This document shows, piece after piece, positions 1-5,263 of a stretch of DNA of 5,263 nucleotides (position 1 is the first letter of the stretch; each line of letters starts with the position of its first letter). The notes beneath the pieces were generated by a model. It was given only the letters and a program-made list of their open reading frames with translations. It ran no database searches and was not told the DNA's origin. Origin of the DNA: an uncultured Sphingopyxis sp. (GTDB taxonomy: Bacteria; Pseudomonadota; Alphaproteobacteria; Sphingomonadales; Sphingomonadaceae); assembly GCA_937957805.1 (NCBI GenBank), contig CALFXW010000138.1, positions 1 to 5,263 of the forward strand, written 5' to 3'. A program made the translations under genes and the position numbers.

Positions 1-907
1 TGCCGTTAATGCTGGCAAAGCTCGGCGCGGTTGTTGTCATCAACCCGCCATAGCTCGCATCGCTGTAACGCAGCAGCGTGCCGTCAACCGGGATGCGCTC
101 TGCGCGAATTTCATCGGGTGCTTCAAACCCGCGCGTTCCGGCGAGCGCGGCAAATTCCTCCGCATCATTGTCGATGTCGGTGACTTCGCCGTCAAAGCCA
201 TAGTCGCCATCGGCCATGACGCCGACCCCGCCGACGAGCACCCCATCCTTATAGAGCGGAAAGCCCCCCGCATCCGCCGACAGGCCAAGCGGGGATCGTT
301 TGGGGCCAATCAGCGCGCCAGCACCGACATTGCCGTCAACATAGCGTGACGCGAGGTCGGAACAGGGCAATTGGCTGAACTGCACGCCATATAGCGGGCC
401 GGATTCCAACCCCGGCGTCAGCGACGATGGCGGGAAATGTTCCTGCACAATCATGCTCGCCGTACGGCTGGAAAATGCGTTGCCGCCGCTCGACAAATAA
501 GCACCGGTAATCGCCTTGGCGATGGCGGCGGCGGTCGCGGGTATCGCCTGATTTTGCGCATCGCGATTATCGCCATTGGGTGCGGCGCGCACGATGGCGG
601 TGGGACTGGCCCCTGTCATCCGAAAAACGCCCAGCACATTGCCCGACCGATCGACCACCGCGATCACCGAACGGATAGATCGTGCCTGCGATTCGGCAAC
701 CGCCTGCGCGATGACGCGTTCGACATCCGCTGTGCTCAGCGATCGGGCAGCGGGCAGGGTGAATGCCGCGCCGGTTGGCGTTGGGGTGGGGGTTGGTGTC
801 GGGGTAGGCGTGGGTGTGCCGCTACCGCCACCGCCGCCACAACCCGCCAGCATCAGCGCCGATGCACTGACCCATCCGATTGCCTGTTGCATCCTTGCGC
901 GCGCCAT
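1..907 (-). CDS. Haem-binding lipoprotein, GlcG/HbpS (DUF336) family, 3' end outside window
   Basis: The frame is open for 302 codons from ATG at 907-905 and leaves the window without a stop, so the protein is C-terminally incomplete. A short hydrophobic signal ends in a lipobox, L20-A21-G22-C23, predicting a lipid-anchored envelope protein. A Gly-rich linker (24-30) and seven Thr-Pro pairs (31-45) then act as a spacer. From about residue 57 the sequence matches the GlcG/HbpS (Haem_degrading, DUF336) fold: an AVVDRSGNVLGVFRM-type strand-turn at 83-97, then GGFPLYKDGVLVGGVGV at about 214-230. Family members bind haem or small ligands, and some are redox sensors. About 60 further residues after this domain suggest a longer, perhaps two-part protein. 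Its ATG overlaps the cytochrome stop, so it is probably translated by coupling. A second ATG at 892-890 would shorten the signal but keep the lipobox. The family call is fairly sure; the function is inferred. Confidence 0.85.
   Translation of the reverse strand, partial: MARARMQQAIGWVSASALMLAGCGGGGGSGTPTPTPTPTPTPTPTGAAFTLPAARSLSTADVERVIAQAVAESQARSIRSVIAVVDRSGNVLGVFRMTGASPTAIVRAAPNGDNRDAQNQAIPATAAAIAKAITGAYLSSGGNAFSSRTASMIVQEHFPPSSLTPGLESGPLYGVQFSQLPCSDLASRYVDGNVGAGALIGPKRSPLGLSADAGGFPLYKDGVLVGGVGVMADGDYGFDGEVTDIDNDAEEFAALAGTRGFEAPDEIRAERIPVDGTLLRYSDASYGGLMTTTAPSFASING
773..817 (-). repeat. Hexanucleotide repeat encoding (Thr-Pro)7-Thr linker
   Basis: The stretch has an imperfect 6-bp period on the minus strand, each unit encoding Thr-Pro, giving seven pairs plus one Thr just after the lipidated Cys and Gly run. 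Synonymous third positions vary between units, so the repeat is kept at protein level rather than being a fresh expansion. It is likely an extended tether holding the DUF336 domain away from the membrane. Length changes by whole units would stay in frame. Confidence 0.8.
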
Positions 908-909
908 CA
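905..909 (-). other. TGATG stop/start overlap coupling cytochrome and lipoprotein genes
   Basis: The cytochrome stop TGA (909-907) shares its A with the ATG (907-905) of the lipoprotein gene. Such overlaps usually mean that ribosomes finishing the first gene re-initiate on the second, giving linked amounts of both proteins. No strong separate Shine-Dalgarno sequence is obvious in the last codons of the cytochrome gene. Confidence 0.8.
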
Positions 910-2334
910 ATGCACCGCCGAAATGGCGCGCACCGCGCTCGACAAAGCTGTCTGGAAATCGCGCGGGCGATAGGCATTGGGGTCACGCACCGCCCCATAG
1001 GCACGGTTGATGTCGGCGCGGATTGCCGCTGCTGCCCCCACCGTTATCTGTCCGCCCGAAACCATGGCATTGAGCAAAGTGTCGATGCCCATGACGGCCT
1101 GCACCGACCCCTCATAATCGGTATAGCGCGCCCGGATGGCGTCACCCGCAATGGCATTAGCGATCGCGCGTGTTTCATTGGGGCCAAAGCTTTGGGCGGC
1201 CAGCGCGCCGCGCACCTCTGCCGTAACCGCCAGCAATTCGCGCGCCGCAGCACTGGCGCTGGCGCGGTCACGGCCCATCGCGGCGTGAAAGGCGCGTGCC
1301 TTGTCGTCAAACCGGCTGACTAGGGCTGGGGCGGCAACCCGCGCGGCGGCAGAAAGCATAATCATATTCTCATCATTAAAGGGGGGCATCCCTTGCGGGA
1401 TGGGGCGGCCGGGGTTGCGCACCGCCGTGACATTTGCGCTGTCTGAATCGGCGATACGGCGGTGACAACTGTGGCAGTCATAGAAATAAAATTCGGGGAA
1501 CATCCCCTCTGTCCCGCGCGCAGAGGTAAAGAGCGACAATGCCCGTTCAATTGCCATTGCCTGACCGACCGCCCACATGCGGACATGGTCGGGCTGCCCC
1601 TTGCGTTCGATATAGTCGCTGTCTTCATTATGGTGTGATTGCAGCGTCGAAAACAGGTCGAGTTCAAAGGATATGCGCGGGTGCCCGGCGGCCATGATGC
1701 GGTGGGTGACGAACTGCCCCTCCCCTTCGCTGCCGAAATGACAGTCGAGGCAGACGCCAGCACGCACCGCCGGATTTTCGAGCTGTCGCATCCCGCGCCG
1801 GATGTTGTCGGCATGTTGCTGCGGCGCGGGCAGGGTTCCGGCATAATGGCTGGAAATCCAGCCGCTCGCCGAACCATGGCAGGATTCGCAATTGACCCCG
1901 TCGGTCAATTGATAGCGAAAGGCACCGCCGCTCGCCTCAGCCCTGCTCGAATGACAGCCAAGGCACATCGGCGCAGTACTGGCATCACTTATCCCCAGAT
2001 TGCGGGCGATTGTCTGGCTGCGGCTATTGGAAAGCACGGCAAAGGCGCGGCTGTGCGCCCCACCGAGGCTGGATGGTTCCTGCCATTTGGCGATTTCATC
2101 CTGCCGGACGGGGACGCCATCACCGGTCATCCGGCCATGACAGGTGGAACCGGCGCAGGATGCAACGCCAAGGCTGGGGCCGGTTTCAGCAGCGTTCGAC
2201 CGGGCGCTGGGCGCTGTTACCAGTGCCACGACCAGCAACAGTACCGCCGCGCCGGCCATGGCGAACCACCGCCCGGCGATGGTGCGCCATTTGCTGCCCA
2301 AATTTGCAACCTGCATCGGCCCTTGACCCCCCAT
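907..2334 (-). CDS. Exported multiheme c-type cytochrome (c554-like), one CX4CH and four CXXCH motifs
   Basis: Residue numbers are for the longer 478-residue reading from TTG at 2343-2341; subtract 3 for the chosen ATG start. A basic N-terminus and a hydrophobic stretch at about 27-45 (signal peptide or single anchor) place the protein outside the inner membrane. Five haem-attachment motifs follow: C63-(AGST)-C68-H69, which is CX4CH, then CLGCH 127-131, CESCH 152-156, CLDCH 198-202 and CHSCH 290-294. Spare histidines (97, 166, 214, 221, 237, 238, 253) are candidate distal ligands. Residues ~330-478 lack haem motifs and look helical and Ala-rich. The layout resembles the broad cytochrome c554/multihaem family, which moves electrons or reduces small substrates; the substrate is not visible. 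The ATG at 2334-2332 was chosen because AAGG lies 9 nt upstream; an ATG at 2316 with AAGGG four bases before it is also possible. The gene lies 27 nt after gdhA and overlaps the lipoprotein gene by 1 nt. Confidence 0.88.
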   Translation of the reverse strand: MGGQGPMQVANLGSKWRTIAGRWFAMAGAAVLLLVVALVTAPSARSNAAETGPSLGVASCAGSTCHGRMTGDGVPVRQDEIAKWQEPSSLGGAHSRAFAVLSNSRSQTIARNLGISDASTAPMCLGCHSSRAEASGGAFRYQLTDGVNCESCHGSASGWISSHYAGTLPAPQQHADNIRRGMRQLENPAVRAGVCLDCHFGSEGEGQFVTHRIMAAGHPRISFELDLFSTLQSHHNEDSDYIERKGQPDHVRMWAVGQAMAIERALSLFTSARGTEGMFPEFYFYDCHSCHRRIADSDSANVTAVRNPGRPIPQGMPPFNDENMIMLSAAARVAAPALVSRFDDKARAFHAAMGRDRASASAAARELLAVTAEVRGALAAQSFGPNETRAIANAIAGDAIRARYTDYEGSVQAVMGIDTLLNAMVSGGQITVGAAAAIRADINRAYGAVRDPNAYRPRDFQTALSSAVRAISAVH

Positions 2335-2361
2335 CTGGCTCAACCTTGCCTGAAGCGCACC

Positions 2362-3717
2362 CTATACCACCCCAAAGGCGAGCATCGCATCAGCCACTTT
2401 TTTGAAGCCCGCGATATTGGCGCCTTTGACATAATCGACATGGCCGCCCGATTGCGTGCCATAGGCGACGCAGCGGTCGTGTATCCCCTCCATAATGTCG
2501 AGGAGCATTTGCTGTAATTCCGCCTCTTTCCAGCTGCGCCTTTCGCTATTCTGGCTCATTTCCAGACCGGAAACCGCGACCCCGCCTGCATTGGCCGCTT
2601 TGCCGGGGGCAAAGAGGATTTTGGCATCGCGAAACACATGCGCGCCTTCCAAATTGGTGGGCATATTCGCCCCTTCGCTCACCGCGAAACAGCCATTGGC
2701 GACAAGCGTGCGGGCATCATCGCCCAGCAATTCATTCTGGGTGGCGCAGGGCAGGGCAACGTCGCATTTGACGCCCCACGGTGTTTTACCGGCATGGAAG
2801 CTGGAACCGGGAAAGACCGCAACATATTCTTCGATCCGCCCGCGACGGTGGGTCTTATGTTCCTTTACCCAGTTGATTTTTTCCTGATTTATCCCGTCAG
2901 GATCATGGATGAAACCACCGCTGTCGGACAGGGTGAGCACCTTGCCCCCCAATTGGGTGACCTTTTCGGCAGCATGGGTGGCAACATTGCCCGAACCCGA
3001 AATAACCGCGCTCTTGCCCTGCAAATCCTGCCCCTTGGTGCGCAGCATGGCGGCAAGGAAATATACCGCGCCATAACCGGTTGCTTCGGGGCGGATCAGC
3101 GAACCGCCATATTCCAGCCCCTTGCCGGTCAGGACGCCGTTCCAATGGTTGGTCAGTCGTTTATATTGGCCGAACATGAAACCAACTTCGCGCGCGCCGA
3201 CGCCAATGTCGCCGGCTGGCACGTCCACATCGGGGCCGATATGGCGGTAAAGTTCGTTCATAAAGCTTTGACAAAAGCGCATGATTTCGCGCACGCTTTT
3301 ACCCTTTGGGTTGAAATTGGAACCGCCCTTGCCGCCGCCCATCGGCAGGCCGGTCAGCGAATTTTTGAACGTCTGTTCAAAGGCGAGGAATTTCAGGATT
3401 GATTCGGTGACGCTGGGGTGGAAACGAATCCCGCCCTTATAGGGGCCGATGGCATTGTTATTTTGCACCCGCCAGCCGCGCTGCACGCGGATATTGCCCT
3501 TGTCATCTTCCCAGCAGACGCGAAAGGAAACGACGCGGTCAGGTTCGGCGATACGCCGCAAAATCTGTTCGCGGTGATAATCTTCCTTATCCGCGATGAA
3601 GTCAAAAATATCCTCCGCAACTTCATGTACGGCTTGGATAAATTCGCTCTGTCCGGGGTTGCGCTTGGCGACCCCGTCCATAAAAACATTCAGATCGACA
3701 TGATCTTCGATGGCCAT
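2362..3717 (-). CDS. gdhA: NADP-specific glutamate dehydrogenase
   Basis: The 451-residue protein is complete and of the usual length (~450) for hexameric class I enzymes. It catalyses reductive amination of 2-oxoglutarate with ammonium and NADPH to glutamate in the cytoplasm, the low-affinity route of ammonium assimilation. The catalytic domain shows PYKGGIRFHP (substrate Lys94), TFKNSLTGLPMGGGKGG (Lys118, catalytic Lys130) and VPAGDIGVGAREVG (catalytic Asp170); all four keep a constant offset of 5 from the Clostridium symbiosum residues 89/113/125/165 as I recall them. The Rossmann domain has GSGNVA at 241-246, and LSDSGGFIHDPDG at 263-275 has the Ser after the Asp usual in NADP-type enzymes. 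The ATG at 3717 was chosen because homology begins there and GGGGGAAGG lies just upstream; the frame stays open further upstream only as GC-rich, non-homologous sequence. No lesion is seen. It is the first gene of the leftward group and has a structured leader. Confidence 0.97.
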   Translation of the reverse strand: MAIEDHVDLNVFMDGVAKRNPGQSEFIQAVHEVAEDIFDFIADKEDYHREQILRRIAEPDRVVSFRVCWEDDKGNIRVQRGWRVQNNNAIGPYKGGIRFHPSVTESILKFLAFEQTFKNSLTGLPMGGGKGGSNFNPKGKSVREIMRFCQSFMNELYRHIGPDVDVPAGDIGVGAREVGFMFGQYKRLTNHWNGVLTGKGLEYGGSLIRPEATGYGAVYFLAAMLRTKGQDLQGKSAVISGSGNVATHAAEKVTQLGGKVLTLSDSGGFIHDPDGINQEKINWVKEHKTHRRGRIEEYVAVFPGSSFHAGKTPWGVKCDVALPCATQNELLGDDARTLVANGCFAVSEGANMPTNLEGAHVFRDAKILFAPGKAANAGGVAVSGLEMSQNSERRSWKEAELQQMLLDIMEGIHDRCVAYGTQSGGHVDYVKGANIAGFKKVADAMLAFGVV

Positions 3718-3720
3718 GCG

Positions 3721-3729
3721 CCTTCCCCC
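3721..3729 (-). promoter_or_regulatory. gdhA ribosome-binding site (GGGGGAAGG)
   Basis: A purine run ends three bases before the gdhA ATG, with its G5 part seven bases upstream. It supports the start at 3717. The G5 block is complementary to a C5 block at 3741-3745, so access to this site could be controlled by leader folding. Confidence 0.65.
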
Positions 3730-3755
3730 ATAAATGCCATGGGGGTCAGCCCCCC
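3725..3755 (-). promoter_or_regulatory. Candidate alternative-pairing element in gdhA leader
   Basis: In the gdhA mRNA the order is G6 (3755-3750), CUGA, C5 (3745-3741), an 11-nt spacer, then G5 (3729-3725) inside the ribosome-binding site. C5 can close a compact hairpin with the upstream G6 (loop CUGA) or pair with the downstream G5 and hide the ribosome-binding site; both cannot form at once. The complementarity is visible in the sequence. That it switches gdhA translation is inference, and the compact hairpin looks the stronger default. Confidence 0.4.
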
Positions 3756-3783
3756 GGCTTTGGCGCGACCCCCAAATGCACGG

Positions 3784-3803
3784 GCCCTGTCTTGGTGCAG
3801 GGC
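3784..3803 (-). promoter_or_regulatory. Leader hairpin upstream of gdhA
   Basis: GCCCTG and CAGGGC form a perfect 6-bp stem with an 8-nt loop (3790-3797). It is about 70 nt before the gdhA ATG. There is no T-tract after it on either strand, so it is unlikely to be an intrinsic terminator; it may shape the gdhA leader RNA. Confidence 0.4.
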
Positions 3804-3971
3804 GCTCAATGCGGTCTGTTGTGTCTAATGGATAAATATCGTCGATAAAAGCCCCAATGCGGCAAAAATATCCTGTAAATTGGCAGCAATTTTTGTGGCG
3901 GGATGTGATGGGGCGCACGCTTGCTCTGGCGCGGTGGCGACAAGATGCTAACAGGCGAAAAATCATATCAG
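3804..3971. promoter_or_regulatory. Divergent promoter region between gdhA and the TPR gene
   Basis: Both neighbouring genes read away from this stretch, so promoters for both must lie here or inside their leaders. The part at about 3820-3895 is noticeably AT-richer than its surroundings, as promoters often are. On the minus strand a TTGGGG, 17 nt, TATCCA arrangement (complement of about 3825-3855) is one weak sigma-70-like possibility. I see no convincing operator or FNR/NtrC-type palindrome. No gene is apparent here. Confidence 0.35.
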
Positions 3972-3977
3972 AAAGGG
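3972..3977 (+). promoter_or_regulatory. Ribosome-binding site of the TPR gene (AAAGGG)
   Basis: AAAGGG lies six bases before the ATG at 3984 and three before the ATG at 3981. The spacing favours 3984 as the start; the ATG at 3945 and the TTG at 3921 have nothing comparable upstream. Confidence 0.55.
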
Positions 3978-3983
3978 CGGATG

Positions 3984-4937
3984 ATGGCGGACACAGAAGC
4001 GGCGGCTGAGACGGCACCAGCGGCAACAACGCCATCGCCATTGATGCGCTGGGCGCTGCCGATGTTTGCCGCATTAATGCTGGTTGGCGCGCTCGGCTTT
4101 GCATTGTGGCGCGGCGGGTGGATGGGGGGTGATGCCCCCGCCGCAAGCAGCGCGCCCAGCGGCGACCTGGCCGCGCTGGAGGCGGCGACGCGCAGCAACC
4201 CCGACGACATCAGGGCATGGCAGCAACTGGGCGACGGGCGGTTCGATGCGCGCGATTATGGCGGGGCGGCCATCGCCTATCGCCGGGTGACGCAATTGGC
4301 GCCGGCGGTTGCGGGCAATTGGTCGGTGCTGGGGGAATCGCTCGTCCTCGCTTCGAGCCGCGATCCCATCCCGCCCGAAGCGCTGGCCGCGTTCAACCGC
4401 GCCATAGCGCTGGATGCGCGGGATCCGCGCGCGCGCTATTTCCTCGCCGCCAAGCGCGACATTAACGGCGATCATGAAGGGGCGATTACCGCATGGCTGG
4501 CGCTGCTCGCCGATACACCGCAGGGCGCCCCGTGGGAGGTTGACGTCCGCCGCACCATCGAACAGGTGGCAGAACGCAATAATATCAACGTCGCATCGCG
4601 CCTTGCCGCCGTCCGCCAACGCGCGCTGACGCCCGATGAGCTGCCGGTCGCCGCGCGCGCCATTCCCGGCCCCAGCCGTCAGCAGATGCAGGATGCGTCG
4701 GCGCTGCCCAAGGGACAGCAGGATATGATGATAGAGGGGATGGTTGATGGCCTCGAACAACGGCTGGTCGCCAACCCGCAACAGGTCGACCGCTGGATCA
4801 TGCTGATGCGCTCGCGCATGACTTTGGGGGAGAGCCAAAAGGCTGCCGATGCGCTGCGCCGCGCGATTGCCGCCAACCCTGCGGCGGAACAAAGGCTGCG
4901 AGCAGAGGCGCGGCTGTTGCAGGTGCCGGGGGCGTAG
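3984..4937 (+). CDS. Membrane-anchored TPR protein, CcmI/CycH-like
   Basis: This 317-residue protein has an Ala/Thr-rich N-terminus (1-18), one transmembrane helix at about 22-42 and then a soluble domain that probably faces the periplasm. TPR-like helical pairs are visible at about 74-107 (AWQQLGDGRFDARDYGGAAIAYRRV), 111-145, 148-179 and 267-300 (WIMLMRSRMTLGESQKAADALRRAI), separated by a Pro-rich segment near 219-245. The combination resembles the TPR part of CcmI/CycH, which in c-type cytochrome maturation holds apocytochrome for the haem ligation machinery. Full CcmI usually has two N-terminal membrane helices; this has one, and no ccm genes are in view, so it may be a stand-alone relative. 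It starts a rightward unit divergent from gdhA and the cytochrome gene, and repeats follow its stop. The TPR call is firm; the maturation role is inference. Confidence 0.85.
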   Translation: MADTEAAAETAPAATTPSPLMRWALPMFAALMLVGALGFALWRGGWMGGDAPAASSAPSGDLAALEAATRSNPDDIRAWQQLGDGRFDARDYGGAAIAYRRVTQLAPAVAGNWSVLGESLVLASSRDPIPPEALAAFNRAIALDARDPRARYFLAAKRDINGDHEGAITAWLALLADTPQGAPWEVDVRRTIEQVAERNNINVASRLAAVRQRALTPDELPVAARAIPGPSRQQMQDASALPKGQQDMMIEGMVDGLEQRLVANPQQVDRWIMLMRSRMTLGESQKAADALRRAIAANPAAEQRLRAEARLLQVPGA

Positions 4938-4990
4938 AAGGCCCAGCCATAAGGGGAGCTATTGTGCCCCTGCGCGCAGCCCCCCAACTT

Positions 4991-5018
4991 GTCATCCCCG
5001 CGCAAGGCGGGGATCCAG
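4991..5018. repeat. GTCATCCC...ATCCAG palindromic repeat, copy 1
   Basis: A 28-bp unit with a perfect 8-bp stem (ATCCCCGC/GCGGGGAT) and a 5-nt loop. It matches the second unit at 5035-5062 at 21 of 28 positions, with both ends identical. Short GTCATCCCCGCG-type palindromes are widespread in intergenic DNA of many proteobacteria, so this is probably a REP-like repeat. Confidence 0.65.
4994..5014 (+). terminator. Possible terminator hairpin after the TPR gene
   Basis: The perfect 8-bp GC-rich stem of repeat copy 1 lies 56 nt past the TPR stop and is followed, after a short C-rich gap, by four T residues (5022-5025). The T-tract is short and offset, so it is a weak intrinsic terminator at best; a repeat stem may simply serve this purpose. 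Confidence 0.3.
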
Positions 5019-5034
5019 CCCTTTTGTCATCGCC

Positions 5035-5062
5035 GTCATCCCGGCGAAGGCCGCAAATCCAG
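5035..5062. repeat. GTCATCCC...ATCCAG repeat, copy 2 (degenerate)
   Basis: Same orientation and length as the unit at 4991-5018, with seven mismatches concentrated in the stem, so the perfect hairpin is lost. The flanks GTCATCCC and ATCCAG are kept. The 16-bp spacer makes the two look like an adjacent direct pair in which this copy has decayed. Confidence 0.55.
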
Positions 5063-5108
5063 TGAACGGGAAATCCCCGCCCAAGTTTCAAAAATGCCCT
5101 CCCCCTAG

Positions 5109-5132
5109 CCCCCTCCCGCAGACGGGAGGGGG
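5109..5132. repeat. CCCCCTCCCG/CGGGAGGGGG hairpin
   Basis: A perfect 10-bp inverted repeat (5109-5118 and 5123-5132) with a 4-nt CAGA loop, preceded by more C-rich sequence. There is no T-tract, so it is more likely an intergenic repeat than an intrinsic terminator. Confidence 0.6.
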
Positions 5133-5197
5133 GACAGCTCTCTGCGCCTTCGCGCCTCTCTCGTGAAGCTTTGTTTAAACGCACCGTCTGACCATGG

Positions 5198-5218
5198 ATG
5201 CTGAAATAAATTCAGCAT
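5198..5218. repeat. ATGCTGAA/TTCAGCAT hairpin
   Basis: A perfect 8-bp inverted repeat with a 5-nt ATAAA loop, then a GACGAG-type flank. The arrangement resembles short palindromic repeats common between genes in sphingomonads and relatives, by recollection rather than search. Confidence 0.6.
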
Positions 5219-5238
5219 GACGAGAATGATAGACCGTT

Positions 5239-5262
5239 CGTGTCGAGCGAAGTCGAGACACG
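5239..5262. repeat. CGTGTCGA...TCGAGACACG palindrome
   Basis: The arms CGTG-TCGA and TCGA-(GA)-CACG pair across a 6-nt GCGAAG loop with one two-base bulge. The element reaches the window edge and may continue. It matches the style of a frequent sphingomonad intergenic palindrome, as I recall it. Confidence 0.5.
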
Positions 5263-5263
5263 G

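Larger units (their letters stand above)
4938..5263. other. Intergenic repeat cluster with no gene
   Basis: About 325 bp without a convincing coding region on either strand: open frames here have no ribosome-binding site and run through the inverted repeats. The stretch instead holds a tandem pair of GTCATCCC-type elements, a pyrimidine/purine hairpin, an ATGCTGAA hairpin and a CGTGTCGA palindrome, listed separately. Confidence 0.7.

Noticed and set aside
437..1010. Plus-strand open frames over the lipoprotein gene
   Set aside because: They are antisense to a frame with a lipobox and a recognisable DUF336 domain, and their proteins are Arg/Gly-rich translations with no family resemblance.
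1387..1402. CATCCC/GGGATG hairpin within the cytochrome gene
   Set aside because: A 6-bp stem inside coding sequence without T-tract; expected by chance in GC-rich DNA.
1639..2517. 292-codon plus-strand open frame across the cytochrome start and gdhA end
   Set aside because: It runs antisense through two clear genes; the opposite frame has haem motifs and GDH homology, while this one shows no motif.
2638..3402. 254-codon plus-strand open frame inside gdhA
   Set aside because: Mirror frame of the conserved glutamate dehydrogenase core; a common effect in GC-rich genes.
3725..3773. G-quadruplex in the gdhA leader
   Set aside because: Only three separated long G runs are present and the intervening C5 would compete; duplex pairing explains the runs better.
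3718..4146. N-terminal extension of gdhA
   Set aside because: The frame stays open but has no homology, crosses the promoter region and the divergent gene, and the strong ribosome-binding site is at 3721-3729.
4074..4892. 272-codon minus-strand open frame opposite the TPR gene
   Set aside because: Arg-rich antisense frame without motifs; the plus strand encodes a membrane anchor and regular TPR spacing.
4849..5166. 105-codon plus-strand open frame over the TPR end and repeats
   Set aside because: It overlaps the TPR gene in another frame and continues through palindromic repeats; no ribosome-binding site.
5173..5180. GTTTAAAC 8-bp palindrome
   Set aside because: A lone short palindrome with no matching partner or known site context here.

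Overview
The window is GC-rich, tightly packed chromosomal DNA from a Gram-negative bacterium. The protein styles (class I NADP-type glutamate dehydrogenase, CcmI/CycH-like TPR membrane protein, exported multiheme cytochrome c) and the palindromic intergenic repeats at the right end fit an alphaproteobacterium, most likely in the Sphingomonadales. That placement is an inference from style, not from a marker gene.

Layout. Three genes read leftward (minus strand): gdhA (2362-3717), then a multiheme c-type cytochrome (907-2334), then a lipoprotein with a GlcG/HbpS-type (DUF336) haem-binding domain that runs off the left edge (1-907). The gaps are 27 nt and then a 1-nt stop/start overlap (TGATG), and I see no terminator between the genes, so one transcript is plausible. 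Divergent from gdhA, across about 270 bp of regulatory DNA, a TPR protein with one membrane anchor reads rightward (3984-4937). The last ~325 bp (4938-5263) carries no convincing gene but holds at least four kinds of inverted repeat packed side by side.

How the genes may work together. GdhA assimilates ammonium into glutamate in the cytoplasm. The cytochrome has four CXXCH motifs and one CX4CH motif and should sit outside the inner membrane. The lipoprotein translated after it, probably coupled to it, is a candidate haem-binding partner. The TPR protein resembles the apocytochrome-handling TPR domain of the cytochrome c maturation system, so the window may hold both a c-type cytochrome and a maturation-type helper. 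An ammonium-consuming enzyme next to a c554-like cytochrome raises the possibility of a link to nitrogen-oxide or hydroxylamine chemistry, which the sequence alone does not establish.

Regulation. The most distinctive non-coding signal is the gdhA leader: a C5 run can pair either with an upstream G6 run or with the G5 of the gdhA ribosome-binding site, and a possible 11-codon upstream ORF ends in the loop of the first hairpin. This looks like a candidate translational switch. No tRNA, rRNA, CRISPR array, transposase or integrase was seen.
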